Below are positions 34,489 to 46,239 of a DNA stretch of 64,000 nt, piece by piece; the first letter of the stretch is position 1, and the number at the start of each line of letters is the position of its first letter. A program made the translations under genes and the position numbers. The notes beneath the pieces were generated by a model that saw nothing but the letters and a program-made list of their open reading frames with translations, was not told the origin of the DNA and ran no database searches. Origin of the DNA: Polytrichum commune (Eukaryota; Streptophyta; Polytrichopsida; Polytrichales; Polytrichaceae); the NCBI GenBank assembly GCA_950295325.1, contig OX485804.1, forward strand, positions 46,252,001-46,316,000, given 5' to 3'.

Positions 34489-35005
34489 GGGCCACTTCGC
34501 ACACGAGACCGAGGGCCCGTGACGAGTACACTTCAAGCACTCTCATTGGTGGAAAAGGCGGAGCCGGTCCAAGTTCGCTTCACACGATACGCTTGAGGGG
34601 CCAACGGAGTATGTGAATGCAAGGTGGATGTAAAGTCTACATGGGTTCCTACGTGGCATCTAATGGATCATGTTTCATGGTCGCTTGGAATATTTTTAGA
34701 ACACCACGTCTTGGAGGTAGACCTAACACAAAACCGGGGGGAGACCATGGCACTCCGAACGCTCACAACCGTTGATTTTTTTTTTTTTTTTTTTTTTTAA
34801 ATCATCTATGAGGATCCGCGTGAATAGAAATTCATTGAAATAGCATTTGGTTGAGGGCCCGGTCACATATGGCTTCACACTACACTTGAGGGTCCATGAC
34901 CACACTACATGAGTTTGGAGGAGTCTTGGGATGACCTTTGGACACTTGTTTTTGGGCTCTCACAATTTCATGGTCATGGCTCTTGGATCGTGTGTGAAGT
35001 GGCCC
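34489..35005. mobile_element. GGGCCACTTC-family MITE, copy 1
   Basis: Inverted ends GGGCCACTTC and GAAGTGGCCC bound 517 bp. The interior (GCACTCTCATTGGTGGAAAA, GGCGGAGCCGG) is shared with 54217-54606 and, inverted, with 35848-36350. The flanks do not show a clear duplication (TGA at left, AAG at right), so this copy is old. Confidence 0.7.
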
Positions 35006-35015
35006 AAGTATCTTA

Positions 35016-35620
35016 GGGCCACTTCACACATGAGCCAAGAGCCATGACCTTGTAATGGTGAGGACCCTTGACTCTCATCCAAAGGCCGTACTATGGGTGT
35101 TGGGAAAGCTGTTTTATGTAGTCATGAGCCCTCAAGCATAGTGTGAAGTGAGAATGAACCATGTTGCAGGACCATTGCATATTTTGTTGCCAGAAAAAGA
35201 GGGGAGGATTTGGTTTAATTTAATATGTCTCAAACTCTATCAATTTAAGAGGATTACTTGGTGGTGTTTGTTTGTCCAAGAATCTATCCTAGAATCTATT
35301 CTGAAATATGCCCTACAATCTATCCTGAAATATGTCATGTTGGAAAGAATTTTTTTTTAAAAGTCATGATCTTCTGGAATTTGCATTAGGCCCACCTCTT
35401 GAAGGTGGGCTTGACGCAAATTCCGGTAGACCATGCACCCTTATCCACAACTTGCCATGTAGGACTCCATGTAGACTTTTCATCCACGAACTTTTCTTTG
35501 GACCTTTAGGCCCTCACCTCCTAGTATGAAGTGAACTTGGACGGTCTCCGCCTTTTGAGCCAATGAGAACTCTTACATTGCCATGGTCATGGACCTTCAG
35601 CCTTGTGTGTGAAGTGGCCC
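35016..35620. mobile_element. GGGCCACTTC-family MITE, copy 2
   Basis: This 605-bp element with ends GGGCCACTTCACAC and GTGTGAAGTGGCCC is flanked by TTA at 35013-35015 and 35621-35623, a PIF/Harbinger-type 3-bp duplication. It lies only 10 bp to the right of copy 1. Confidence 0.8.
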
Positions 35621-35847
35621 TTAATCCATAACATCATTCAGCAGTGATCATGAATTCGGAGGGCCCAAGTATCTTGCAGGGTTAGGGTTATGTTGGGATA
35701 ATCCGAGTCGGTCTCTTTCTGGGTACAGTGTCAGGCTAAATGTAATTCCCATTGCTTGGGGGACCACCCCACCTGCTTTGGGTTTCTTTCAGCCCCAGGA
35801 CCCACTTTCGTCATTTGTCCATGGCTCACTTCCCGCCCTGTTTCTTA

Positions 35848-36350
35848 GGGCCACTTCACACACGAGTCAAGAGCCGTGACCATGAAATTGTGAGAGCCCA
35901 AACGAAAGTGTCCAAAGGCCGTCCCAAGGTGCCTCCAAAATCATGTAGTGTGGTCACGGACCCTCAAGTGTAGTGTGAAGCCATATGTGACCGGGCCTTC
36001 AACCAAATTCTATTTCAATGATTTTCTATTCACGCGGGTCCTCACACATGATCAAATAGAATAATTCAACGGTCGTGAGCGTCTGGAGTGCCATGGTCTC
36101 CCATCAGTTTTGGTGTTAGACCTACCTTCACGAGGTGGTTTTTGAAAATTGTCCAAGCGATCATGATACATGATCCATTCAATGCCATGTAGGAATCCAT
36201 GTAGACTTTACATCCATCTTGCATTCACATACTCCGTTGGTCCCTCAAGCGTAGTGTGAAGCGAACTTGGACCGGCTCCGTCTTTTTCACCAATGAGAAT
36301 GCTTGAAGTGTAATGATCATGGGCTCTCAGTCTCGTGTGTCAAGTGGCCC
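35848..36350. mobile_element. GGGCCACTTC-family MITE, copy 3
   Basis: This 503-bp element has ends GGGCCACTTCACAC and GTGTCAAGTGGCCC. Flanks are TTA at left and TTC at right, a decayed duplication. The interior is in inverse orientation to copy 1. Confidence 0.75.
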
Positions 36351-36499
36351 TTCGAAACGGCTTTCTATGAGGCCCTTCGTAACCAGTATACTAATCTAAT
36401 CCCAACATAATTCTATATTTTCTGTCAATTGCTCCTTGGTCTACATCTGCTTTGGAACGGCTCAACAAGGCTGAATAATGTCATGTCCCAAACCCTGAG

Positions 36500-36855
36500 G
36501 TTATGAGAATTAGCACAAAGTCACCCAAGTTTTCTTAGTGATTAAAACTATCCTACACAAAGAGTCATGCCAGAATACTGAAAATCAAGTTTTCTAGCTT
36601 GTCTTACTTAGGATGGGTGGGCCAAGCTAGCCTTGCATAGGCCTATCTGGAATTTAAGACAACATGTCCCAATCGCACACCTTATTTTAGATCTTAAAAT
36701 TCTCTCAGAGTTTGAGAGGTGCAAAAAAGGAGGTCCAAAAATTTCACCCGACTTTCAAAATAAGCTCCAATGTATGACAAGCCAACGAGCTCTTAATAGA
36801 AAATTTTCTCAAACAAGGATCGAAACTACAATCTCATCCCTCTTTGAGAGACTTC
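36500..36855 (+). repeat. Dispersed repeat family C, copy 2
   Basis: Co-linear with 28530-28910, ending near CCCTCTTTGAGAGACTTCA. A TA microsatellite follows at 36865-36880. Confidence 0.7.
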
Positions 36856-36912
36856 ATGGATACATATATATATATATATATCATGGCACAGATATAAAGT
36901 TTGGTGATCTAA

Positions 36913-37395
36913 TGCCCCCTCCCCACTTGACTTTAGCTAAGCCTAAAAGTTGGTTCTAAAAACATGGCCTTCACACCATCGACATTATCTAGTGCCGAGC
37001 CTAGTTGGCAAATGATGTGGCATGGTTTAAAATTGGAGGTTTTAAGCCTCAAGCACCGACCCTCCCATCGGTACCCAGACATGAGACAAGAATGTAGGAC
37101 GTTTAAAAGTGTCGCCTCCAGTCCTAGTGATTGGTTGCTTTTAGTCTTAACTATGAGGGCACGAGGACCTTCATTAACAAAAACCGATGGGTAGATAGAT
37201 GAGTAGTAAGGCATTTGGGGATAAAACAACGACCATGTGTGAAAGCTACTTAACTAAACCCTACTTGAAAATCTCTGGAGCAGGTTCTTGTAGGTGCATT
37301 GGGATAGCCGGATGCCTCCACTATAACCGAGGGAGCTCTACCCAGTTTTTAAGAAAGACTTTGGTTATTTGGTAAAGTCAAGTGGGGAGGGGACA
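36913..37395. mobile_element. TGCCCCC-family MITE, copy 1
   Basis: This 483-bp element begins TGCCCCCTCCCCACTTGAC and ends GTCAAGTGGGGAGGGGACA, flanked by TAA at 36910-36912 and 37396-37398. The interior matches the element at 49220-49730 in the opposite orientation. It is a PIF/Harbinger-like non-autonomous element. Confidence 0.85.
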
Positions 37396-38817
37396 TAAAA
37401 ATAATAAGATGGGATGAGATTTGGCTCCTCCCATCTCCTATTGAGTGCTTCAACATCATTGATGTGAATTGGGCGACATCTATGGCATGTGAAGGCTCTA
37501 GTGTGCCACGACCTAACCCTTAGTGATGGAATGTGGCAACTCGTCATCATGTTTCATGAGGCACAAAATCCTTTAGTTTGTAGCTTGACTAAATGCTCAA
37601 TTTCCTATATATTTCACTCTCATTTGGTTTCTCTTAATCCTACACTACTTGAAATATCAAGGTCATATTTGATTTTAGGTTGTGGGCTATGTCAATTTAC
37701 TGCTTACTTTTCATTTATCGGTAAGCCTTTGTTTAATGCAAGACAAGAATTTTACTTACTTTACAAGAATATAGTGAACCCTACGTTTTTATCCTATCAA
37801 GTTTGTAAACATCTGGGAACGACTTCTTTGGTGTGAAGAATGCCCCAAATAATGACCTCTTTACTTAGAAAAAGGATTGTAATGCCAATTTTTGGGTTTT
37901 GAGCATTTCTTGAAGGTAAAGGATATCGTAAAGAAATAGATCTCTTATATGTTGACCACCCGACTCCACATGGAAGTGCTTGGCCAGTGTGATGCTCAAA
38001 ATCCGCTTGGAAATACCGATCAAAGTTGCGTTAATCTTCGCAAAGTCTATTTGTCAGGTGTCATGACAGGTGGCACATGAAAGTCTACTCTAAGCACCAA
38101 TGATAGAGGGTTATAATGGTCCCACTTCACTCACTACACCATTTACACCTATAATTGTAGTTTACGATTTGGAGTTACACTTGATATAACTTTTTACCAA
38201 GAGTATGATTATTTTTCAAGTATATTATGTTGTGGTCCTTTGATGGGCATGTTGTCTATTTATGTTATATAGCTAAAAATTAATAATAATGATGTCACCG
38301 GTAAAACGATATAGCAACAAGTAACTCCAGATAGTAAACCACAGTAGTAGGTGTAAAAGGTGTCCATGAGAAAATTACAAAACAACTGGGCCTTGACATG
38401 CCAACTCTCTTCACAATCAATTATTGTCATAATTATGTTTATTCGTGTTCATTGATTTTTCAACTTTTAAAACACTCTATATGGAGTTCATTGGGTTGCA
38501 AGAGTAATTTACCTAGGTATGTGGCCCAATTGTGGGTCGATGTTCACCATTGCATTGAATCATGAATAGTCTCATTTGGTTATTGATTACACTTCACATA
38601 GATTACCATTTCCATAGTTTTGGAATCATAGTTGGGATGAAAAACTTACATGAGGTCAAAGTGAAGATTCTATTTCTCTACAAATGACCACACATGCCTT
38701 CTCAATAATGCTGAAAAATGAACTTAGATTCTTATATTTATGAGCACATAGTCTATCCTCATCATTACACATATCTTTTTGATGTCCATTCTAAAGTACA
38801 AACCCTCCCGTGTACGT

Positions 38818-39260
38818 TATAACATTAAGTGGCAATGCTACCATACTCCCCTTTGTATGTCCTGCAATATTACCATTACAAGAAGAGAACAACGTGCAAA
38901 ACAAGGGTGAATGAACTAAAAAATAATCAAGAATAGTAGTTTCAAAAAGGGTCAAAAGGTTTCCAATGCGGGTTTTGGAGGACTTTTCTAGAAGTGCAAC
39001 TGCCTTTTTGGCTCCACCGACTTTTAATGTTTCTTTATAGCTATTTAGATTTTTCTAGATTCTAATCTAGCCTAGATTAGAACCTTTATTGCCACTTGAC
39101 ATTAGCTTTGTCCTAGAAACCAACATAATCAATCCTAAGTAGGGAAAGTGACTACCCAAGTATATGAATGGCTTAAGAAAAAGTCAAAGGTAGCGCTCCC
39201 TTTCCTAGAAGAAGACCATCAAACTGGAGCGCTCTGGTTTGGTGCTCTTTTGAGGAGTCA
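38818..39260 (+). repeat. Dispersed repeat family H, copy 1
   Basis: Co-linear over about 440 bp with 45316-45750. Shared landmarks are AACATTAAGT, GCAATATTACC, GATTCTAATCTAGCCTAGAT and CCAAAG/TCAAAGGTAGC. The palindrome-rich CTAATCTAGCCTAGATTAG lies in the middle. Its class is unknown. Confidence 0.7.
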
Positions 39261-39524
39261 TTTTGAGCTTATTACCTCATGTTTTGTACCCACTCCAAAT
39301 ACATGTGTCCAAATAAGTATATTACCATTCTCGATTAGGTTTAACTAATAAAAGCTACCATTGACCACATAAATTGAGGGCCTATAAGACTAAGATATGT
39401 GGGTGTTATTTGGTTTTGTTTTGTTCCCATCTTCCATCGACAATCCCTTTAAACTTATGTTGCCTTAAAAATTCTATAACGAAACAAGAACAAAAACCAT
39501 ATTGAATTTTGTCTGTCGATTCCT

Positions 39525-39715
39525 TAATTAAATATATGAGTCGTCCCAATTGTGTTCAATATCGAGTGTGGACTTGTTAACGAAACTTGAAGATGCAATC
39601 CAATCTCTTTTAAACGTATGACTTTGTGGTGCTTGTTCTTTGTCCCCCACCTAATCACACACCAATTAAGAAAAGTAGCTAAATAACACCCGCATAGTAC
39701 CTTAGGCACAATTGT
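39525..39715 (-). repeat. Dispersed repeat family A, minus-strand copy
   Basis: Read on the minus strand it contains NWCVIRWGTKNKHHK then RLKEIGLHLQ, matching the family A peptide skeleton of the 27.4-kb copy. Confidence 0.65.
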
Positions 39716-39760
39716 TTTGGATATGGAAAGTGTACTCATTGTAACTGGTACCTAGTACTA

Positions 39761-40996
39761 CACCGTTATGGTATGTAGTGTCACATGCATAATACTGTCA
39801 CTTATCCTATTTTGAGGCGTATGCTAGGTTACGTACATTGATGATTAACAACTTCCCCGTAAGTGTCACCTCATGACACTTGGCGTTGAAGTTCGCTTCT
39901 AATATCTTGACATGTGTATGTTCAATAGTGTTACGAGGTGCATGCCTATGCTACCCAATGGTCTACAAGCTAACCCAAGTGTACACAAATGACACTTGCC
40001 ACTAGTATGCTCAAGGATATCTTCCTCTTTGCATACTAAATTGCAAACACATGACACTTGCCACTAAGGTAGGGGTGGCAATTTCCGTCCAAATTTCAGA
40101 TGTGCCTAGTTGGGATGCTGAAACTATTTTTTTATGAATTTTGAGCGCTCCACAAAGCTGGTGCAAGAGCAACTATGAAAAATCAAAAAATTCCAGCATG
40201 TTTATGATTTCCTACAAATTTTTAAAGGAAACCTTGTAGAGTGACCAACACTCGCACATAGGGTACGTGGTATATCCACACGGTGGATTTCTAAAACCGA
40301 CCACTGGCAACATTAAACCGACCACTGGCAGCCAATGAAATGTTGGCAGCGCTGTGAACGGTAAAAACACCTAGATAGGTGCTTCCGACATAGGGGTCGA
40401 CTTTAGGACCCGCACGGAAATTGCCACCCCTACCTTAGTACGCTCAAAGATTTCTTCCCCTTGCATATTATAAAATGCAAGACTATCATCTAAAGTATCC
40501 CAATGTGCTACTCTAAATATCATAATGTACTGATTCACTTTGCATAGATTTACTGAATGCAAAAACCCTTGAACTTTCGGTGGTCATGTTTTTCACATGA
40601 TTTATCATTACTCATGTTAGTATTCTCACTTCTGATATCTCCAGGTGTTGTCACCAACAACCTTCTTCAGTTTACATAATGGTTCATTTTGCACCGGATT
40701 CTTCCAATTCCACCAAGTTTTTTCTTCGTGCTCTGAAAAAAAAACGTATTTTTTTTTAGTTTCTTTTATCCTTTTTGTAGAGCCGTTGTGCCCCGCAGTA
40801 CTGCATGCCTTTCTAATTACGCTCGTGAATGCCTTTTCTTTGGCAAGGTTTTCTTCACTTAAAGAAAGTTCTTTATGTTGACAGATGATACCATTTTGAC
40901 AATTGGCAGGCGTGACAGTTTGAGACCTCTAGACATCTAGTTTTAAGTTAGGCCCTTTGGAAATAGTGTATGTGACACTAGATATCATTTACGGTG
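39761..40996. mobile_element. CACC...GGTG family element, copy b (long, with nested insertion)
   Basis: This 1,236-bp element has ends CACCGTTATGGTATGTAGTG and a right end in TTTACGGTG, flanked by TA on both sides (39759-39760, 40997-40998). Its interior matches the shorter relative at 47389-47877. Extra length comes partly from a nested inverted-repeat element at 40063-40439. No transposase is recognised. Confidence 0.75.
40063..40439. mobile_element. Nested inverted-repeat element with perfect 26-bp ends
   Basis: Bases 40063-40088 are a perfect reverse complement of 40414-40439 (core AGGGGTGGCAATTTCCGT). GGGGTGGCAA is typical of many hAT ends, but no clear 8-bp direct repeat is visible. 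Comparison with the uninterrupted sequence near 40003 suggests insertion at a TA in CCACTAGTA. A 20-bp tandem repeat built on ACCGACCACTGGCA lies inside. Confidence 0.7.
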
Positions 40997-41654
40997 TACT
41001 TCTGAGTGCCAAGTGGCGAGTGAGCCTAGACATGAATTTTTGGATCCTGGTCAACAACGGGTCAAACATCCAAGGGTTGGGTCTTCAGAAGAATGGGACA
41101 ACACTTAACTTTTTAAAGTAGGAAAACGGAAAACGGTGAAATAAGCCGATTCGGCCAAAAGAGTGACTTGAAGTTTGTGCAATATTTTTCAAAGATGAAG
41201 TAGAGGTAATGATGAGGAATGCAAGTTGTTCTGTAAATATGTTTCTTGTAATAGTTAGTTACATTTTTCCAAAGAGGCAAGTAAGTCGAACCCCCTACTT
41301 GTACATTAGTGTCTCCCTAATTTGAGCATCAAATTATCCTACTCTGTATATGAATGCACACAATGATTTACTCAATGACATCCAAAAGTGATTCCAAGTG
41401 GTGTGAAACATGACCTAGGTGTCTAGCCAAATCATTGCAGTTGACCCATCACTACATCCTTTTTGGGCCACCACTTTTATTATTAGCCATTTTAGGTCCA
41501 CACAAGACTCACTCTACTCTTTCATCTAGTGCGCTAGTAGTGGTCATTCATCATTTTTCATTTTTTTCAACCTTACACCAATCCTCATAAATACCATACT
41601 GAATTCATGATATGTATGCTACAAGAGATTAAATTATAGGTGGAAACCCATAAG

Positions 41655-42010
41655 GTAAGTGGGTGTTATTTGGTTACTTTTCTTAATTGCACACCTATAT
41701 TTGATTGGTGTGTGGTTCAGTGAGGATCAAAGAGCAAACACCATAAAGACACATGTTTAAAAGAGATGGGATTGTGTCTTCGCATTTTATTAATTATTTC
41801 ACACTCCACAATGAACATAATTGGGAGGACCTATATAATCAGTTGAAAAATCAAACAAACCTACACTTTAGCTAGCCATAACAAAACTAAGAGAGGTCCG
41901 GATTTTGTTGTTACTTCATCATAGATTTGTTAATGCAACACAAGTTTCGTCGTGCATATCTAATCGGTAGAAGTTTGGAGAGCATAAAATGAAGTGAACG
42001 ATACTCACAT
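41655..42010 (+). repeat. Dispersed repeat family A, copy at 41.7 kb
   Basis: The peptide skeleton FDWCVV, stop, GSKSKHHKDTCLKEMGLCL is readable with one TGA in place of an Arg codon. The right part preserves the uninterrupted site (TTTGTTAATGCAACA near 41925) where another copy carries a transposon at 50899. Confidence 0.7.
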
Positions 42011-43642
42011 ACCTTACATGTAGCCCTAGTAACATAGATTTTTATGACGGTGATCAATGTGACCACCTAAAACCCAGTAAGTTTGCACATGCCCATCCAT
42101 GCCTCCTTAGGGTTAACACAAGGTGTAACCCTGGGTCATACTACTTTCACAATAAATGTAACATTGGATGTAACCTTGGCAATTGCTAGTGTTTCATTGT
42201 TATAATGTTACACTATATAAGTGTTCTCTATTCTTAATCGTTCCCATTGGTTCTCAATATATAGAACAAGATGAAAGTGTATTTTGGTGTTCCCTATGGA
42301 ATTCTGCAAAACAAACTATGGTAAAGTATAGTTTGATACATACAGCATCCACGTATGTTTTGCTTGTTGTATACATAAGATATTTATGTGTCCCTATTCT
42401 GGGCATTTTCAAGTGACTTCGAATTACCAAAATATATGTATATGTATATGTATATATATATCATTAGAATTGTCTCTTCCAAGTTGCAATTTGAATCACG
42501 AAGATTGCCATTTCAAGTTTTAGAACTGGAGTACAAATGTAGAAATTCTAGGAGGTCAAAATCTCATAAATCATTCACTTTAAGTGGTTGCATAGGCTTC
42601 CCCAATTCTCCCCAATTGTGCTCCATGGTGAACAAGCATAGGACTACGCAAAACATGATTGCGCTAGAGCACCTCAAGAATCCAAACCGACATGGAAGTT
42701 CAAAGCGCCCACAAACTAAACCCCAAAAGTGCGAAAGCAAAACAAGACACTGAAGCATCTGAGAAATTCAAGACATGCAAGACACTCACGTGAGAAATTC
42801 AAAGCACCCAATTTACAACAAAGCATGCGCCAAATGCAACTCTCCACGCTACGCTACAACATCATTCAACACAAAATTTAGCTACTACCAAGATTAAGTT
42901 GAGGATTCCTTGAGGGTCTTTAAACATCCCCTTCCCACGCTTAAATTCTTACTTAACCCTTTATTGTCCATGGATGCATTCCAATGAACTTGGAATTTTC
43001 ATACCACTCTTGGTGTTGAGGGCAATTCAGCTCATGATCACCAACATATTTTATGACCAACCACTTGTATGTGGACATAAACCCCACTACGAAGATTTGG
43101 GAAGAAATTTATTTTTGTTCAACAATATCCAAGAAGATCCAATGGTTGCAAGGTTGAAGTTCTCAAGTTGGGTTAACCAATGATATATTGTTTTTTTCTA
43201 AATTTGGATGATATGATGGACGAGGACCAACAATGAGAATATTAGCATATATATATATATATATGTTTAGACTTCATATGAGAACTTTAATCTTCAAATT
43301 TGGGGTTCATATGCCTATTCTAGAGGTGGTCGTTGACAGGGTGACAAGTGTCTCTCACAATGAGCTTGAATGTCTTCTTTAGAGTATGTTTGGATTGGGG
43401 TGTTGCCACGCTACTAAAGATGGATGATTTTGCGATGTGCAACACCCGCGGGCCAATGATCGGGGAGATCCGGCAGCTAGTTGTAAGTTAGCCGAGTGGA
43501 ATTGCAAAATTACCGATTTTTTTGGGGAGATTTCGGCCGTATAACCGAGTTAAATATGAAGAGTATAGGAAATCAACCGACCAATATGAGATAATGTAGG
43601 AAATTTAACCCCTCAGGCTCAAAAAATGGCGGAAATGAGTTG

Positions 43643-43704
43643 GGTCTCCCGAGGGTATAGGCGGATATTGGCTGGTCTCCCGAGGGTATGGGCGGATATT
43701 GAAT
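43643..43704 (+). repeat. Two-copy 32-bp tandem repeat
   Basis: GGTCTCCCGAGGGTAT then GGCGGATATTG is repeated twice with a 32-bp period and one or two differences. Confidence 0.85.
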
Positions 43705-44929
43705 GAGGGAGGTTCTTAGCTGTGTAGGTCACAGGAAACTTAACGATGCTTTTGCTTCATTATTGCATTTCATTGTTGACGGCTAGTGTTTAGAATGTAT
43801 TATGAGTGTGTCTATGGAAGATCTTTGTGGTGATCTTGATAATGTACTAATGGAAGCCATAGCTTTATGAAGGAACTCTACAAAGTTTAGATGGTTGTTT
43901 TCACATCCACAAAGATACCTTTCAGGGCGTTTTCCTCTTGAAGGTGAAGATGATATTGTAGATTTTGACTCTAACAGTTGGTGAATTTCATTTTTGTATA
44001 TAGTATGGTATGTTAGGTTAATCTTTTATCATGTTGTGGCCTCAAATCTAATATGAGGTTTTAAGACCTAGGTATGATAGAAGAGTTTATCCATGGCCAT
44101 CAACCGGTTGATGGCTTATTTTAGGTTCAACTCCTTCTGCGGATAAATTGTTGATCATTCTTGTTGGATGTTGATATCATTACATATTATTGTTGTATGT
44201 TGATATGTTCTTTGGACATTGTTGTTGAATGGTGTATGTTGTTTGTAGATATAATTGGAAAACCAACTTACTTATCAATGCCCGAGTTTTTGGCCGGTTG
44301 TCATTACAATGAAGAGGAAATTAACCGGCACTTGAAAGAAAATATAGGATATTGGCCGATCCAAATTAATGACAACAAGTTTGCAACCGATCAAATCCTA
44401 AAAAAATCGGTAGAAATTATGAAGGGACGGATTTTAGCTGGTTGAGCTCAAAAATCTCCCGAACCCTGCCGCGGGCAAGAAGATTACCTTTCTCATTCAA
44501 GTCGTAGTGACCTCCTATGAACTTCATAAACTCTTGGAGCATCGTTCTCCTTTCAAATTAGAACAAAATCGAATGGGCCTTGCACCTATCTATTCTTTGA
44601 ACTAGTTTAAGTTTATATTAGTAACTATCATACCAAATCATAACCCCGTACTTGAATAAGGGAGCATGCTAAACACCTACCCTTTTGAATTGGGCCCACC
44701 AATGTTACCAAAGTAAAGGGGAATCATAATATTGTGGTTAATTCTCTCAAGTAGGTCCCCTTAGACTAATTATGGACATTTGATGCTAATTATGGGGTCA
44801 AAGAAGATGAAATGGAAATTTGGAAACCATAGTCTAATTGATTGTGTCTTCACTTAGGGTAACAATGGTGGGGAGCCAACTCAAATAGGTGGGCACCTAG
44901 CCTGCTCCATAGAAAGAAAGCACATCTAA

Positions 44930-45310
44930 GGGCATGCTTACACAAAAGCCATTAAACCATGGCTCGAGAGAATCCTTGAATTCTCACTGGTTGAGAGTGT
45001 CATGGCCCCCCTGCTTTAGGTTTACATGAGGGTAGTTTTGGACCACAACCCATAACATCTTCAGTGGATGAAAAATGTACATGGAATCCTACATGGCAAG
45101 TGTGGATAATGTTGGTTGGGATCAATAGGGAATCTTTCTTGGACAACTCTTGAAGGTAGGTTTGATGGAATTGCAATGAGAATTTGGATTTACACTAATG
45201 GCTTGTCCTCCAAAAACTTTGGGCTATAGTCCATGGACTTCTCTATGGTCTCATCCAAAAAAGATGGTCATTTAAGAGCCATGCTTGATGCCTTTGGTGT
45301 AAGCATGCCC
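44930..45310. mobile_element. Single-unit relative of the trimeric MITE
   Basis: This 381-bp element has ends GGGCATGCTTACAC and GTGTAAGCATGCCC, flanked by TAA (44927-44929, 45311-45313). Its interior aligns with each unit of 12423-13546 (shared GAGAATCCTTGAATTCTCA, GACTTCTCTATG, CTCATCCAAAAA). It shows the normal, non-repeated form of the element. Confidence 0.88.
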
Positions 45311-45315
45311 TAAGC

Positions 45316-45750
45316 TACATAACATTAAGTAGCAATGCTAGTGGGGTACTCTTTGAGTACTTGCAATATTACCTTCAACAAGAAGGGACGAGCTTGCAAA
45401 CAAGAGTGAATGAATGAAAAAGTATTCAAAATAGTAGCTTCAAAAAGTTGTCAAAAAGGTTTGTCATGCAGGTCACGAAAGACCTTTCCTAAAAGCATAA
45501 GTACCTTATTTACCACACCAACTTTTCTTGTTGCTTTATAGTTGTTTAGATTCTAATCTAGCCTAGATTAGAATCTTTACCATCACTTGGCATTAGAATT
45601 ATCCTAGGAACCGACATACTTAATTCTAAGTAGTGAAAGTAAATACCCAAATAGATTAAAAGTAGCCTAAGAAAAAACCCAAAGGTAGCACTATTTTTAC
45701 TCTAGAAGAATAGCATCAATTTGGTGCACGCCCTTTCAATGTTTTTTTAA
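45316..45750 (+). repeat. Dispersed repeat family H, copy 2
   Basis: Co-linear with 38818-39260. It starts a few bases after the right target duplication of the MITE at 44930-45310. Confidence 0.7.
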
Positions 45751-46239
45751 GGAGGTTATTTCAAAGCTATGACTTAATGTTATTTAATTCATGTTTTAAA
45801 GTACAATGAAGTTGACATTGAAGTTTGGGAAACCAAAAGGCTAATGAGACTAAATTGGTTAATTCCCTAGAATGACAGAGTGCGATAGCCTTCATGAGTT
45901 ATTCATTGAGTATGGGTGTTGGATATCATAATATAGATTTGGCCACCTCGAACTTTAGTGATGACATCATAATTTAAATCATCTCATCTTGGACATATAT
46001 TTGAGAATATTAAGCATTCACTAGTCATAGACCCGAGTATTCTAACTTTAATGAATAGTTTTGTGTAAGTTTAGTACTATAAACTCTTACAACTTTGAGA
46101 ATTCGTGGTATCTCTCTCCTCATTATTGACTTGGAGAAGCTACAAGCTAGGTATGATGAAGAATGTTCTTAGGGTAGAGAATCTACCTTTTGAAGGTTCC
46201 ATGTAAATTCGCAATAAATGTGATGTGAAAACATCCAAG

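Larger units (their letters stand above)
37399..39758. other. Gene-free DNA with repeat family H
   Basis: No supported gene. It contains family H at 38818-39260 and a minus-strand family A fragment at 39525-39715. Confidence 0.6.
40999..44926. other. Gene-free DNA with family A and short tandem repeats
   Basis: No supported gene. It holds a family A copy at 41655-42010 and a 32-bp tandem repeat at 43643-43704. The segment 44240-44470 resembles parts of the element at 50899-51951 (shared GGATATTGGCC, and CCCGAAC followed by CTG). A 94-codon open frame at 44161-44445 has no recognised motif. Confidence 0.55.

Noticed and set aside
44161-44445. 94-codon frame with a protein-like end (IGKPTYLSMPEFLAGCHYN)
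   Set aside because: No recognised family. Part of the DNA recurs in a transposon at 51.6-51.9 kb without the frame, so it is probably repeat DNA.
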